Origin: Rhodococcus sp. 06-462-5
GTDB lineage: Bacteria; Actinomycetota; Actinomycetes; Mycobacteriales; Mycobacteriaceae
Assembly: GCF_002258315.1 (NCBI RefSeq)
Contig: NZ_NOYD01000014.1
Span: 1 to 64,000 of the forward strand
DNA: 64,000 bases
Reading direction: 5' to 3'
How positions within the stretch are numbered: the first letter of the stretch is position 1; each line of letters opens with the position of its first letter. Shown in pieces: positions 1-9,478 of this stretch. A program made the position numbers and the translations under genes. The notes below the pieces were generated by a model. That model saw only the letters and a program-made list of their open reading frames with translations, was not told where the DNA came from and made no database searches.

Positions 1-577
1 AAAGCAGAGCGTGCTCCGTGGACAGGTGTATCTGTCGGTAGGACGTACGGACCCCGTCGGTTCCGAGCAGGACGGCGGAGTTGTACACCCGGTCGTCGAT
101 CTTCCTCTGGGACGAGTCGGGCTTCTCATCGGCAACGATGCGCTGCTGCCGGAATCGGGGCGAGTACTCGCATTGCGTGGTTGCGACCTGATCGCCTGCC
201 CGTCCGCACTGGCACAAACTTTCGTGGGATCACACCCGGGAACCGAGATTCCTCTTGCCGCCGAGGTTCTCACCGGGCCTGATGCGACCCACTGGCACCA
301 CATGCGCGTGCGTGCAGGCGAGAACAACGTCTACTTCGCCTTCGCCAATGCCGTCGACCCAAGCCGCGGAATCACCGGACACAGCGGAGTGTTCGGGCCG
401 GACACGTTCGCATTCCCTCGAACCGAATCCATCATCGATGGACCCGAACCCGGCCACGCGACGAGCATCGTCGACACCACCAACCTCGGCGGGCCGTACC
501 CGACCAACGTCGTGCGACGCAAAGACCTCGTTCTGATGCGGCAACCTCACCATTACGGGATTCTCTCGACCGCCTGA
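1..577 (+). CDS. Nitrilase/carbon-nitrogen hydrolase family protein, 3' part only
   Basis: The reading frame is open from the left edge, so the N-terminal half of the gene lies outside the window. The visible part has the C-terminal half of the nitrilase fold: a strand-turn stretch GLLIGNDALLPESGR followed by ALRGCDLIACPSA, then RVRAGENNVYFAFAN, which matches the family pattern RAxEN...N. The family normally carries its catalytic cysteine in a context like LICYD-PE; here the matching stretch reads LIGND-PE, so the nucleophile appears to be glycine (about position 131). Substrate is unknown. It could be an inactive scaffold or an enzyme with a shifted nucleophile. The stop is followed at once by a perfect hairpin (586-631) shared with the convergent DUF3068 gene. 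Confidence 0.75.
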   Translation, partial: KQSVLRGQVYLSVGRTDPVGSEQDGGVVHPVVDLPLGRVGLLIGNDALLPESGRVLALRGCDLIACPSALAQTFVGSHPGTEIPLAAEVLTGPDATHWHHMRVRAGENNVYFAFANAVDPSRGITGHSGVFGPDTFAFPRTESIIDGPEPGHATSIVDTTNLGGPYPTNVVRRKDLVLMRQPHHYGILSTA

Positions 578-585
578 CAAAACAC

Positions 586-631
586 CAGTGGCGTGGTTGA
601 GTGCCCTCACGGGCACTCAACCACGCCACTG
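586..631. terminator. Perfect palindrome between convergent genes (repeat family copy 1)
   Basis: Arms of 21 bp (core AGTGGCGTGGTTGAGTGCCC and its exact complement) enclose a TCAC loop. It lies between the stop of the nitrilase-like gene and the stop of the DUF3068 gene, so it can act as a terminator in both directions. It belongs to a family with further copies at 56235-56278, 59437-59482 and 60045-60090. On the minus strand the DUF3068 stop codon TAA runs directly into the family flank (TAAGTGC...GCAGTGG). Confidence 0.8.
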
Positions 632-643
632 CGCGTAGCGCAC

Positions 644-1780
644 TTACTCCTTGTTGAGGTTCGTCCTCGGAATCTCTTCGGTGCGGTCCGTCGTCCAATC
701 GCGGTTGCTCGAAGGAGCGGGAGCTGCTCCGCCGCCGGGAGTCGGTCGCGGGGTGTTGTCGGTACGGGCCGGCTGGCGATGTCCGCCATTCCCGCCGCCG
801 CGCAGGAGCAGGAACACTCCGGCGATCAGCGAGATGACACCGAGAATTCCGGCAATGATCGGGATGGTGCGGCCGAACAGCGAGATCTGGTCCTGGCCGT
901 CCTTGGCCTGCTGGATCTGGTATTCGACCGTGTTCTCGTCGAACGTGATCGGAGCATTGAGGACGTCGACCTCGGGCTGGCCTGCTTCACGTGCGTAGTA
1001 CTGGTGAATCTGCTCTTCACCCTTGACGACGACGCCGGTCTCGGGCTCGACCCACAGGGTGCGGGTGTTCTCGTACCAGCGAGTCATCGTCACCGGCGCG
1101 GCTCCACCCTCGACGCCCCAGGTGTCGGCGGGCAGGGTGACCTTGTTGGTCGGCAGGTTCACCACGGTCGAGAGGTCGACCGGGCCGACGGTCTGCTGGT
1201 ACTGGTACACCGGCGTGCCGTTGATCTCGGTTGCCTCGACGAAGTCGATGTCCTTGGTCGCACGGGCATTGACGTCGAAGTACGGGTAGCTCTTCTGCTC
1301 CGAGTTGAACGGGAACTTGTACTGAAGTCCGGTGTGGGCCACCTCTTCGGCGGGCGCGTTGCCTGCCACCTGGATGGTGCCGATCGGGTTCTCGACGGGC
1401 ATCGACGTCTTGCGGTCGATGGTGACGCGGTCGACGCTTGCGGTCAGCAGCCCGGTATCGGCCTGCTTGTCGCTGCGACGCAGGGTCTGGCCTGCCTGCA
1501 GCGTCATGATGTCGGCGTCGGAGGGATCCTCGACGGTGACGAATCGCTGCGAGACGAGGGGAACGTTCTGGTCGACGACTGCGCGACCGGCCGCGAGTGA
1601 GCTTGCATTGAGCACACTGCCCTCACCGGTGGAGACGGTGGTGACTTCGAGGTCCAACGGCGTCTTCTCGAGCGCCGAAATGGTGTACGTGGGAATGAGG
1701 ATGGCGGCGACCACCAGAAACGCGCCCAAGCCGATGAGTACGAGGGCAAGTATCCGGCTCGGCCCTGAGCGCTCCGCCAT
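644..1780 (-). CDS. DUF3068 membrane protein (PorA-family-like)
   Basis: This 378-residue protein has an N-terminal membrane segment (about 11-33), a large extracytoplasmic region and a second membrane segment near residues 305-330. A Pro/Arg/Thr-rich cytoplasmic tail follows. This is the standard plan of the actinobacterial DUF3068 family, called PorA family in some databases, whose molecular role is not established. It starts at ATG (1778-1780) and is divergent from the acyltransferase gene, the same pairing as Rv0227c/Rv0228 in M. tuberculosis. Its neighbourhood suggests a role in envelope assembly, but that is inference only. It ends in the palindrome at 586-631. Confidence 0.8.
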   Translation of the reverse strand: MAERSGPSRILALVLIGLGAFLVVAAILIPTYTISALEKTPLDLEVTTVSTGEGSVLNASSLAAGRAVVDQNVPLVSQRFVTVEDPSDADIMTLQAGQTLRRSDKQADTGLLTASVDRVTIDRKTSMPVENPIGTIQVAGNAPAEEVAHTGLQYKFPFNSEQKSYPYFDVNARATKDIDFVEATEINGTPVYQYQQTVGPVDLSTVVNLPTNKVTLPADTWGVEGGAAPVTMTRWYENTRTLWVEPETGVVVKGEEQIHQYYAREAGQPEVDVLNAPITFDENTVEYQIQQAKDGQDQISLFGRTIPIIAGILGVISLIAGVFLLLRGGGNGGHRQPARTDNTPRPTPGGGAAPAPSSNRDWTTDRTEEIPRTNLNKE

Positions 1781-1946
1781 GCTGAATCTCCTTAGTTGAC
1801 CGCTTCATGGAAGACACCGCGGGCGGGAAACGTGTTCGCCCCGACCCGATGCCCGATTTATTACGACACGTCGCAGGTGACAGTAACAGCCGACAGTGGC
1901 ACCGGTCTCGTCTGCGCCGGTTCGACACGGCACACTTGAGACCACC

Positions 1947-3095
1947 ATGAGCACTCGAGTCCACTCGCCCTCCGTCGTTCCGCTGCGCGCGTTCGTCCCT
2001 GCGCTCGAGGGAATGCGCGCGCTGGCCGCGATCGGCATCGTCGTCACCCACGTCGCATTCCAGACCGGTGCCGCGAATTCCCCGCTCATGGGGCGTATCT
2101 GGGGCAGGTTCGATCTGACGGTCGCCATCTTCTTCGCGCTGTCGGGGTTTCTGCTGTGGCGTCCCCATGCCGCGCAGGCCCGCGGACTCGCGCCGGCCCA
2201 GCCGGCTCTGCGTTACTTCTGGTCGCGGGCAGTGCGCATCCTGCCGGCCTACTGGGTCGTCGTCGTGCTGGTGCTGCTGTTCCTGCCGAACGCGGGTGGT
2301 GACTACCGGGTGTGGTTGGCCAATCTGTCTCTGACGCAGGTGTTCGTGCCACTGACGTTGACCGAGGGCATGACGCAGATGTGGTCGCTGTCGGTCGAGG
2401 TGGCCTTCTATCTGCTGCTACCCGTGTTCGCCTGGCTGATGGTTCGGCTACGCGGGGCCTCGGCCCGGCACCGGATCTCCGTGCTGCTCGGTGCATCTGC
2501 GGTGACTCTGTCCTGGGCCTTCCTCCCGATCACGACAGCGGACGCCATTCACCACGACAACTGGCTGCCCGGGTATTTTCCGTGGTTCGCGACCGGGATG
2601 GTGTTGGCGGAGGTGTCCGTCGGCCCACAGACCTGGGTGCATCGCTGGGCTCGGCGCAGATGGGTCATGCCGTCGATCGCGGTGGCGGCCTTCGTGCTGT
2701 CGGCGACTCCGCTGGCGGGCCCACAGGGATTGGTACGTCCCGAGCCGTGGCAGTTCGAGCTGAAGATCGTGTTCGGTGCCGTGCTCGCGTTCGCGATGCT
2801 CGCGCCACTGGTGTTGGCCGACACCGGCCGTCGACACCGAGTGTTCGAGCATCCGGTGATGCTCACGCTCGGACGGTGGTCGTACGGAATCTTCATCTGG
2901 CACCTGGCCGTCCTGGCCGTGGTGTTCCCGGTGTTCGGCATCATCCCGTTCTCGGGTGGGATGTGGTTCGTACTGACGGTGACTCTCGCGCTGTCGATTC
3001 CGGTGGCCGCGGCCAGCTACGCGCTGATCGAGGAACCTGCCCGACGACGCTTCGCCCCCGTGAAGAAGCCGATCACGGCTTCCGCATCGCACTGA
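1947..3095 (+). CDS. Acyltransferase 3 family membrane protein (OafA/YrhL type)
   Basis: A 382-residue polytopic membrane protein. The family signature is present near the N-terminus: EGMRALAAIGIVVTH contains the Arg24-x10-His35 pair used for acyl transfer, followed by a run of membrane helices to about residue 370. Members O-acylate extracytoplasmic sugars such as polysaccharides or glycolipids. I chose the ATG at 1947 because the upstream extension (to 1896) is not family-like. The gene is divergent from the DUF3068 gene and its 3' end overlaps the end of aftD by 23 bp on the opposite strand. Next to an arabinosyltransferase, arabinan or lipoarabinomannan is a plausible acceptor, but this is inference. 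Confidence 0.87.
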   Translation: MSTRVHSPSVVPLRAFVPALEGMRALAAIGIVVTHVAFQTGAANSPLMGRIWGRFDLTVAIFFALSGFLLWRPHAAQARGLAPAQPALRYFWSRAVRILPAYWVVVVLVLLFLPNAGGDYRVWLANLSLTQVFVPLTLTEGMTQMWSLSVEVAFYLLLPVFAWLMVRLRGASARHRISVLLGASAVTLSWAFLPITTADAIHHDNWLPGYFPWFATGMVLAEVSVGPQTWVHRWARRRWVMPSIAVAAFVLSATPLAGPQGLVRPEPWQFELKIVFGAVLAFAMLAPLVLADTGRRHRVFEHPVMLTLGRWSYGIFIWHLAVLAVVFPVFGIIPFSGGMWFVLTVTLALSIPVAAASYALIEEPARRRFAPVKKPITASASH

Positions 3096-6000
3096 TCGCC
3101 AACGCGACGATCCCGATCAGCGCGGCCAGCTGCACTCCGTACGATTCGCCCACGTATCCGTCGGTCGATCGCCACGGCCCGAGCGAGAGCAGCGCCGCGC
3201 CCAGCAAGGCGAATCCGCCTGCCGTGCACACCAACACGCGTGAGGAGAGCGCGCGACCGTAGCGGCGGTCCAGGAACACCGCACCGATACCGATCACGGC
3301 CACAGTGATCGCACCGGCAATTCCGGCCAACACGATCGTCGCCCCGAGCAGCGCCACCAGGGCAGCCGAAATGCTCTGCCACGGCCGCGGCGAGGGCCCG
3401 AGATCGGGCATGCTGCGCGGCCTGCGCAACGCCGCGAACAGCAGTGGAATCAACAGCAACAACCCACCGAAGATGCCGAGTCGGTACCAACGATCGGTGG
3501 CGAAATCCAGCGAGATCGTGCCCGATGCCCCGGCCGGAACGATCCAGGCCTGCTGCCACCCGTCGACCACCACCGGCGACAGTTCGACGCCTCCGGGAGT
3601 GGTTGCGCGCCAGCCACTGTTGTTGCTCTCCGGGATGACCAGCAAGCGATCCTGTGTCGTGGAGGTCAGCGTCACTTCGCGATGATCGGGGCTCCAGGCG
3701 GTGGTCCTGGCGGCCTGCGGTGCCGAGCTCGTCGGCCAGTCGGCCGGAACGGGCATGGTGCGCAACCGAACACCGTCGACGAAGAACGACGCTCCCGGCT
3801 CCACCACCACGTCCTGGCGTCCCTCGGGCAGTGATACCGGGTTGACGAAGCTCTCGTTCACAGGGGTGTCGGCATCGCACACCGATGCCTTCAGCGGCTC
3901 CCCGGAACGGAACTGGTCCGCGGTGGCCGTCACCGACGTGCGCACCGTCTGCCCTGCGATGGAGACGATGGGGCCGTCGAAGCAGTCCACGGTGATCTCG
4001 CGGTCACCGTCGTACGGTGCGCCGATCGCTTCACCACCGGACAGTGGCGTCACCTCGGCGAAGCCGGGTGGCTGAGACTGGATGAAGCCCAAAGAGTTTC
4101 GGTCCAACACCCCGTCCCAGTCCACGATCGACAGGACGATCCTGTCCGTCACCTGCGGTGCCAGCTCGAGGGTCGTCGATCCGTCGGTGTCGACGTCGCG
4201 CACCATCGGCCCGTTGCCGAGATTGACCGCGACCCGAGTGGGATGGGCCGGTAGTGCGCCCAGGCTGGGGCTGAGCTCGAGCCCGTCCACCAGTGTGGGA
4301 GCAGGCAATTCGATGGTCAGGGTGGGGTTGGTTCCGGCGCGATCGGTGATCGACTTCTCCGGCGCGGCCCAGGACGTGCGCGGATCACCGTCGGTCGCGG
4401 CGAACGCCGAGCCGTGCAGGTCCGCGACGTCCGACGCCCCGCTGGCCAACGGCCGTCCCGGTTGTGCGAGCAGCGCTTCGAGTTCGGGAGATTGGCGCGT
4501 GCGTACCGTCAGGTCGGGGATCACCGCGGTGCCCATCGGCACGTCGATCGTGCGTGAGAAGCGCCCCAGTTCCTCGGGTGACTTGGACAGTCCACTGCTG
4601 CAACGGATTCGATCCTCGGTGTCGAGGCACCCGGAGCGGCCCGGGAATTCCTGGCCCAGTTCCCAGGCGTCGACGCTTGCTCCGGCGGGAGTCTCGGGCA
4701 GCACCGCGCGGTGCACGATCGGTACCTGCTTCGGGTTGTCGCGGTCGGTGTAGTCGTCCACCGACACCTCGCTGATGCCGAACTGGCTGCCACGGGTTCC
4801 GTCGACCGTCGACTTCGCGGTGATGCGCAGCCACGGCGTCTCCCCGCCCGGCAGCGACACCGTCATCGGCTCACCCGGCTCGTCGACGCGCGCCGCCGTC
4901 GAGCCGTTCGGGGTGGTGATCTCCACCCACTTCACCGGGTCGCCGATCGTCCCCGGGCTGGTGCGCATACGCAGCAGCCCGCCACGCACCGGACTATCGA
5001 AGTCCAGTTGAAGCCATTGCCCCACAGCACGTTCGATGCCGTTGCTGATCCAGCTGGTGGCCAGGTCGCCGTCCACCGCGGCGGCGACACCGCTGCCGGG
5101 GGCGCTGCCGCCGATCTGCGTTGCGTCCGACGCCGAACTCGACGCCGTCAGGGTCGCGCCCTCCCACTCGGCGTCCACGGTCTTCGCCCCGTACACCGGG
5201 TAGTCGGACACCTCGTTGAGCGAACGGCGCGGCTCGTCGGCCGCCCGCAGGGCAGAACTGTGATTGTCGACCTGGCCGAAGTCCGTCTCGCGATTCATCG
5301 GGGTGTCGGTCACCGTCACCGAGTTCACATCAATGCCCGCCGCGGCTGCATCCGAGGCCAACAACGTGGGGCCCGACGGCACCGGATTGCGAATCCCGTT
5401 GTTCCGCAACTCGTTCGAGCGCAGAATGGACTCCGGACCACCCTGGACGACCGGGACCCGATCGAGATCGACGGTGTAGGGACCGGACGCGGTAATGTCT
5501 GCCGAATCGCCCACCGAGTAGATCTCCACCGCCGGATACGGCGGTCGCAGATCTCCGTCGAGTACGACGCCGTCGACCTGACCGGGAGCCACGTCCTCAC
5601 CGAATTCGGCCACCTTCTCGAGTCCCGGCGAACCGTCGAGCACCTGGTGCACCGATGCCGGACGGGTGGATCGGGAGTTCTCGGGATCGAGGTCGTTGCG
5701 CACGACGACGTAGCTGATGCCCTGGCCCAGAAGGGTATCGGCCAATCCGGCCGACGGCCGACCGTCGGCGAACAGTCGTTGCACGGAGTCCAGTGCCCGG
5801 ATGGCACCGGGCGGGGTGAGCGGCACGGCGTCGCGGACGGCCCAGGGGGTGGTGGCCAGAGCCTGCATTGGTTCGTCTCGGGTCAATCCCCAGGTCTGCA
5901 GTGCGAACGGTGCGCCGGGCACGATCAGGGCCCGCTGCGCGTCGGAACCGTCGGGGCTCGATCCCGACGCATTCTCGGTGAGCCAGTCGGCCGCGTCGTG

Positions 6001-7362
6001 CCAGTACTGCGGAACGGCCTCGTACGCTCCTCGGGGCGCGAGCTTGCCCGTCCACGCCAGCGAGGTGGACAGCGTCAAGGCCACCAGGACCAAGGCGGTC
6101 ACCGCCATCATCGGATGCTTCTCGGGATGCGCGACGGCCGCTCGCCACTGCGTCCGCGGAGCGGAACCCGGCAGCGGAACCCGGGCCAGCAGGTGAGCCA
6201 GGCCCAGCACCAACGGAATTCGGATGACCGGCTCGAGTTTGTGGATGTTGCGGAGCGGTGCGCCTGCAGAATCGAGGAACACCCGAACGGCGGCAGCGAA
6301 CGGTCCGTCCAGATCGCCGACGAACCCGGCACCGAGGCCGACCAGACCGACGAACAGCATGATCGTCAACCGGCCGCGGGCGGGCATGGACCGCATCGCC
6401 AGGCCGGCGATTCCAGCAGCCGCGATCAAACCCGTCGCGATGACGGCCGCAGGCTGAGTCACCAGAACGGCGCCCGCCACTCGCTCGGGAGAGACGAACG
6501 GCGTCCAGCTGCCGGTGCCGCGCAGCACCTCCGTCAGCGACGTCCACTGTGTGGTGGTGCCGGACGATTCGATGTAGTCGAGAAACGGTGGAGAGACCTT
6601 GCCCAGCAACAGCAGTGGAACGATCCACCACAGCGTCGCGAGTACCAGAAAGCCCGACCACCAGGCGCCGAAGACGAACCATCGCTTGTTCGGCCGATGC
6701 GTCAGCATCCAGATCACGGCCACCAGAACGGCGGCGGCAGTGGCGACGGCATTGACTGCGCCCATCAACGCGACCGCGAGCGCCGACTGTGCGGCGGCGC
6801 GGCGAATCGTGTACTTCCCGGAGTCGGAGTCGAGATACCGCACCATCGGGATCAGCACCCACGGTGCCAGCATCATCGGCATCGTCTCCGAGGAGATCGA
6901 CGCGAGGGTGGTGATCACTCGCGGCGAGAGAACGAAGGCCGTCGCTGCGATCAGACGGGAACTGCGGCTGCCGATGCCGAGAGCTTCGGCGAGCCGGACG
7001 ATTCCCCAGAATCCGGCGATGAGCAGCAGCGCCCACCAGATGCGTTGCGTGATCCACGGCGGGATCGAGAGAAGGTCACCACCGGCGAAGAATGCTCCGT
7101 GTGGGAAGAAGTAGCCGTAGGCCTGGTTCTGCACCTGGCCGAGCGGAGCCGCGCTGTTCCACTGATGGGAGGCGCGTTCGAGGAATCCGAGCGGGTTCTG
7201 AGCCAGGTCGTACTTGGTATCGGCGACGGTGAAGCCGGGGACCTGAAGAAAGGTGAGGAGGAACGCCAGGATCGAGACGCCGAGAAGCCACTTACGGCCG
7301 AGCGGCTCGGCCGAGATCACCGATTCACGAAAGCGACCAGCGTCAGCGGCTGCCGTACTCAA
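3073..7362 (-). CDS. aftD: Alpha-(1->3)-arabinofuranosyltransferase AftD-like (DUF3367)
   Basis: At about 1429 residues this matches the very large AftD family (Rv0236c). It is a GT-C glycosyltransferase that branches the arabinan of arabinogalactan and lipoarabinomannan on the outer face of the membrane, with decaprenyl-phospho-arabinose as donor. The GT-C part (about 25-440) has many membrane helices and the early acidic motif VADTKYDL (Asp48) typical of the family. A galactose-binding/discoidin-like region follows at roughly 730-880, with AAAVDGDLATSW. Beta-rich carbohydrate-binding regions come next and 4-5 helices close the C-terminus. The start is a TTG at 7362 overlapping the DUF2613 stop; a GTG at 7320 is the alternative, and neither has a strong ribosome site. 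It overlaps the end of the acyltransferase gene. Confidence 0.92.
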   Translation of the reverse strand: MSTAAADAGRFRESVISAEPLGRKWLLGVSILAFLLTFLQVPGFTVADTKYDLAQNPLGFLERASHQWNSAAPLGQVQNQAYGYFFPHGAFFAGGDLLSIPPWITQRIWWALLLIAGFWGIVRLAEALGIGSRSSRLIAATAFVLSPRVITTLASISSETMPMMLAPWVLIPMVRYLDSDSGKYTIRRAAAQSALAVALMGAVNAVATAAAVLVAVIWMLTHRPNKRWFVFGAWWSGFLVLATLWWIVPLLLLGKVSPPFLDYIESSGTTTQWTSLTEVLRGTGSWTPFVSPERVAGAVLVTQPAAVIATGLIAAAGIAGLAMRSMPARGRLTIMLFVGLVGLGAGFVGDLDGPFAAAVRVFLDSAGAPLRNIHKLEPVIRIPLVLGLAHLLARVPLPGSAPRTQWRAAVAHPEKHPMMAVTALVLVALTLSTSLAWTGKLAPRGAYEAVPQYWHDAADWLTENASGSSPDGSDAQRALIVPGAPFALQTWGLTRDEPMQALATTPWAVRDAVPLTPPGAIRALDSVQRLFADGRPSAGLADTLLGQGISYVVVRNDLDPENSRSTRPASVHQVLDGSPGLEKVAEFGEDVAPGQVDGVVLDGDLRPPYPAVEIYSVGDSADITASGPYTVDLDRVPVVQGGPESILRSNELRNNGIRNPVPSGPTLLASDAAAAGIDVNSVTVTDTPMNRETDFGQVDNHSSALRAADEPRRSLNEVSDYPVYGAKTVDAEWEGATLTASSSASDATQIGGSAPGSGVAAAVDGDLATSWISNGIERAVGQWLQLDFDSPVRGGLLRMRTSPGTIGDPVKWVEITTPNGSTAARVDEPGEPMTVSLPGGETPWLRITAKSTVDGTRGSQFGISEVSVDDYTDRDNPKQVPIVHRAVLPETPAGASVDAWELGQEFPGRSGCLDTEDRIRCSSGLSKSPEELGRFSRTIDVPMGTAVIPDLTVRTRQSPELEALLAQPGRPLASGASDVADLHGSAFAATDGDPRTSWAAPEKSITDRAGTNPTLTIELPAPTLVDGLELSPSLGALPAHPTRVAVNLGNGPMVRDVDTDGSTTLELAPQVTDRIVLSIVDWDGVLDRNSLGFIQSQPPGFAEVTPLSGGEAIGAPYDGDREITVDCFDGPIVSIAGQTVRTSVTATADQFRSGEPLKASVCDADTPVNESFVNPVSLPEGRQDVVVEPGASFFVDGVRLRTMPVPADWPTSSAPQAARTTAWSPDHREVTLTSTTQDRLLVIPESNNSGWRATTPGGVELSPVVVDGWQQAWIVPAGASGTISLDFATDRWYRLGIFGGLLLLIPLLFAALRRPRSMPDLGPSPRPWQSISAALVALLGATIVLAGIAGAITVAVIGIGAVFLDRRYGRALSSRVLVCTAGGFALLGAALLSLGPWRSTDGYVGESYGVQLAALIGIVALAISAMRKP

Positions 7363-7513
7363 CCTGGTTCAGCAAGGACGAGTCGGCGTTTCCGGAGCGA
7401 TCGATATCCGGACGAGAGTTGTCGGCTGCAGCTGCGGTGACTCCGAAGACGACGCCCGCACCCAGCACGGCTCCGACGACGGCGGCAATGACACCCGGGA
7501 CAGCAAACTTCAT
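7343..7513 (-). CDS. DUF2613 small membrane protein
   Basis: A 56-residue protein starting MKFAVPGVIAAVVGAVLGAG, with one membrane helix (about 4-26) and a short polar tail ending LLNQVEYGSR. This is the DUF2613 family (Rv0236A in M. tuberculosis), always found just upstream of aftD; its role is unknown, but the strict pairing suggests an accessory of AftD. The ATG at 7511-7513 has a GGAG ribosome site, which rules out the longer upstream extension. Its last codons overlap the start region of aftD, consistent with coupled translation. Confidence 0.85.
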   Translation of the reverse strand: MKFAVPGVIAAVVGAVLGAGVVFGVTAAAADNSRPDIDRSGNADSSLLNQVEYGSR

Positions 7514-7616
7514 CTCGGTTCTCCAGTCAGTCGGCTCAGTAAAGAAGCGGGCGAGGTGGACCCCCACGCGGGCATCACGGTATCACTCGCACCCGCCCAT
7601 CAGGCCGGTGGACGCG

Positions 7617-8084
7617 TTACTTGCCGGGCGGAACGATCAGGACGGGTCGATGGCTGTGTCGCAGAACGTGCTCGGCCACCGAACTCTGGAGCAGCGCACG
7701 AAGACCGGTGGTGCCTCTCGTGCCGGTGACGATGATGTCGACGTTCATCTCGTCGGCCTTCTCCACGATCGCACTCCAGATGGCGGTGGTGCATTCGGTG
7801 CACTGACCCTCCACCTTCAGGCCCGCGGCCTCGGCCAGCGCGACGCCTTCGCTGTTGGTCACTTTCGCGTCGGTGAGCGCTACGTCCTCGGCCTCGTCGT
7901 CGGGCACCCATTCGGGCTGCATGACACCGGAGAGGCCGGACATGCGAGCGGCCTGACGCACCATCGGCTCCCATGCGGTGACGACGATCGCGCGTGAGGT
8001 GGTGAGGAACCGTCCGGCATAGTCGATGGCGCGTTTGGCATTGTCGGAGCCGTCGTAGGCAATGAGTATGAGGTCTGCGGTCAT
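7617..8084 (-). CDS. Universal stress protein (UspA family)
   Basis: A single Usp domain of 155 residues. It opens with ILIAYDGSDNAKRAIDYAG and ends with TGTRGTTGLRALLQSS...HRPVLIVP, which corresponds to the ATP-binding motif G-2x-G-9x-G(S/T), here with Ser in place of the third Gly. ATP-binding Usp proteins act in the cytoplasm as stress or energy sensors. The ATG at 8084 has a strong GAGGAGG ribosome site; the 42-residue upstream extension is therefore not used. It is divergent from lpqI, with 153 bp between the starts. Confidence 0.9.
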   Translation of the reverse strand: MTADLILIAYDGSDNAKRAIDYAGRFLTTSRAIVVTAWEPMVRQAARMSGLSGVMQPEWVPDDEAEDVALTDAKVTNSEGVALAEAAGLKVEGQCTECTTAIWSAIVEKADEMNVDIIVTGTRGTTGLRALLQSSVAEHVLRHSHRPVLIVPPGK

Positions 8085-8237
8085 GGTCGATCTCCTCCTC
8101 ATGTCGCGTTCGTCCAGATTACCCCCACCCCTCGGCGGATCGATGTGGGTTTCAGTCGGTCGGAGTGCAACAAAGGCGCATTGATCCGAACCCCGGGTGG
8201 GCATCGACACCGACGATCTCGGCTACCGTCGTATTCC

Positions 8238-9416
8238 ATGCGACTTCGGTTTTCGGTTCGGTCCGCTGCGGTGATGACGGTCGGCGTCGGCTTGCTGGTC
8301 TCGTGCTCCACCGAGTCTGCGCCGGTCGCGTCGACGCAGTCGGTACCACCTGCTCCGACGACGACCGAAGCCGAAACGACGGCGCCGCCGCAACCGGTAG
8401 CACCCGTCGACGCCTGCGTTGCCTTCGTCGATGGATTGTCGGAGCGCCAGCGACTGGCGCAGCTGCTCACCGTCGGAGTCACCGGAACTGCGGACGCGGT
8501 GCAGATCATGTCCACCGAGCAGGTCGGCGGCATCTTCGTCGGCAGTTGGACCGACGAGTCGATGCTCGGCAATCGGGAAGTACCGCAGGTGCTCGACGCC
8601 TCCGTGGTGGCTCCGATGGTCACGATCGACGAGGAGGGCGGGCGGGTTTCGCGGGTCGCGGATCTGTTGGGCGCTGCCCCGTCGGCGCGGGAGCTGGCGC
8701 AGACGGTGTCGGTGGACGAGGCGTATTCGATGGCGTTGATGCGCGGTCAGGGGTTGAAGGATCTCGGTGTCACCGTCGACTTCGCTCCGGTGGTCGACGT
8801 GAGCAGTCAGCCCGCTGATTCCGTCATCGGCGATCGGTCGTTCTCCGACGATCCGCAGGTCGTCATCGACTACGCGGGGGCGTACGCGCGGGGTCTGGAA
8901 GACGCGGGCGTCAAGCCCGTCATCAAGCACTTTCCCGGGCATGGTTCGGGTTCGGGCGACTCGCACACCGGCGCGGTGACGACGCCGTCGCTCGACGAGT
9001 TGAAGACCAAGGATCTGTTGCCGTTCGCGGCGCTGAACAACACCGGCGTCGGCGTCATGGTCGGGCACCTCGACGTTCCCGGACTGACCGAGCCGGGTGT
9101 GCCTGCGAGCATCAGCCCGGCCGCGATGGCGTTGTTGCGCGATGGCGTCGGATACGGTGCCGCGCCGTTCGACGGCCCGATCTTCACCGACGACCTCAGC
9201 GGCATGGCGGCGATCACGGCGCGACTCGGAATCGTCGACGCGGTCGAGGCGGCGTTGGTGGCGGGAGCCGATGTGGCGCTGTGGCTCACCACCGATCAGG
9301 TGCCCGCGGTGTTGGACAATCTCGAAGACGCGGTGGCGACGGGACGCCTGCCTGCGGCTCAGGTGGACGAGGCCGCAGCGACGGTGGCTCGGTTCAAGGG
9401 GGCGTGTGGGGCCTGA
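8238..9416 (+). CDS. lpqI: Beta-N-acetylglucosaminidase lipoprotein LpqI (GH3)
   Basis: A 392-residue GH3 enzyme exported as a lipoprotein: the signal peptide ends in LLVSC with lipid-carrying Cys23, followed by a Ser/Thr/Pro linker to about residue 57. The GH3 barrel shows DEEGGRVSR (about 131), the KHFPGHG loop (230-236) with the downstream DSH typical of NagZ-type enzymes, and the nucleophile motif FTDDLS (316-321). In mycobacteria LpqI removes N-acetylglucosamine from muropeptides during cell-wall recycling. Location before the TetR gene matches Rv0237-Rv0238. The ATG at 8238 was chosen because it begins a proper signal peptide. Confidence 0.92.
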   Translation: MRLRFSVRSAAVMTVGVGLLVSCSTESAPVASTQSVPPAPTTTEAETTAPPQPVAPVDACVAFVDGLSERQRLAQLLTVGVTGTADAVQIMSTEQVGGIFVGSWTDESMLGNREVPQVLDASVVAPMVTIDEEGGRVSRVADLLGAAPSARELAQTVSVDEAYSMALMRGQGLKDLGVTVDFAPVVDVSSQPADSVIGDRSFSDDPQVVIDYAGAYARGLEDAGVKPVIKHFPGHGSGSGDSHTGAVTTPSLDELKTKDLLPFAALNNTGVGVMVGHLDVPGLTEPGVPASISPAAMALLRDGVGYGAAPFDGPIFTDDLSGMAAITARLGIVDAVEAALVAGADVALWLTTDQVPAVLDNLEDAVATGRLPAAQVDEAAATVARFKGACGA

Positions 9417-9432
9417 TTGCGCGGTACTCGAC

Positions 9433-9448
9433 CTTACTGTGGAGTAAC
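9433..9448. promoter_or_regulatory. Probable TetR operator upstream of the TetR gene
   Basis: CTTACTGTGGAGTAAC holds the perfect half-sites TTACT and AGTAA separated by four bases, 30 bp before the TetR start codon. The same arms and spacing occur at 12458-12473, and related sites lie at 27153-27168 and 27213-27226. The position suggests autoregulation by the adjacent TetR protein. Confidence 0.6.
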
Positions 9449-9478
9449 GTCTAGTACTTCGTACGTATTGGAGGGTCC

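Noticed and set aside
4711..7440. A 909-codon open frame on the plus strand
   Set aside because: It is antisense to aftD, Arg/Gly/His-rich with no domain pattern, and follows from the codon bias of the real gene.
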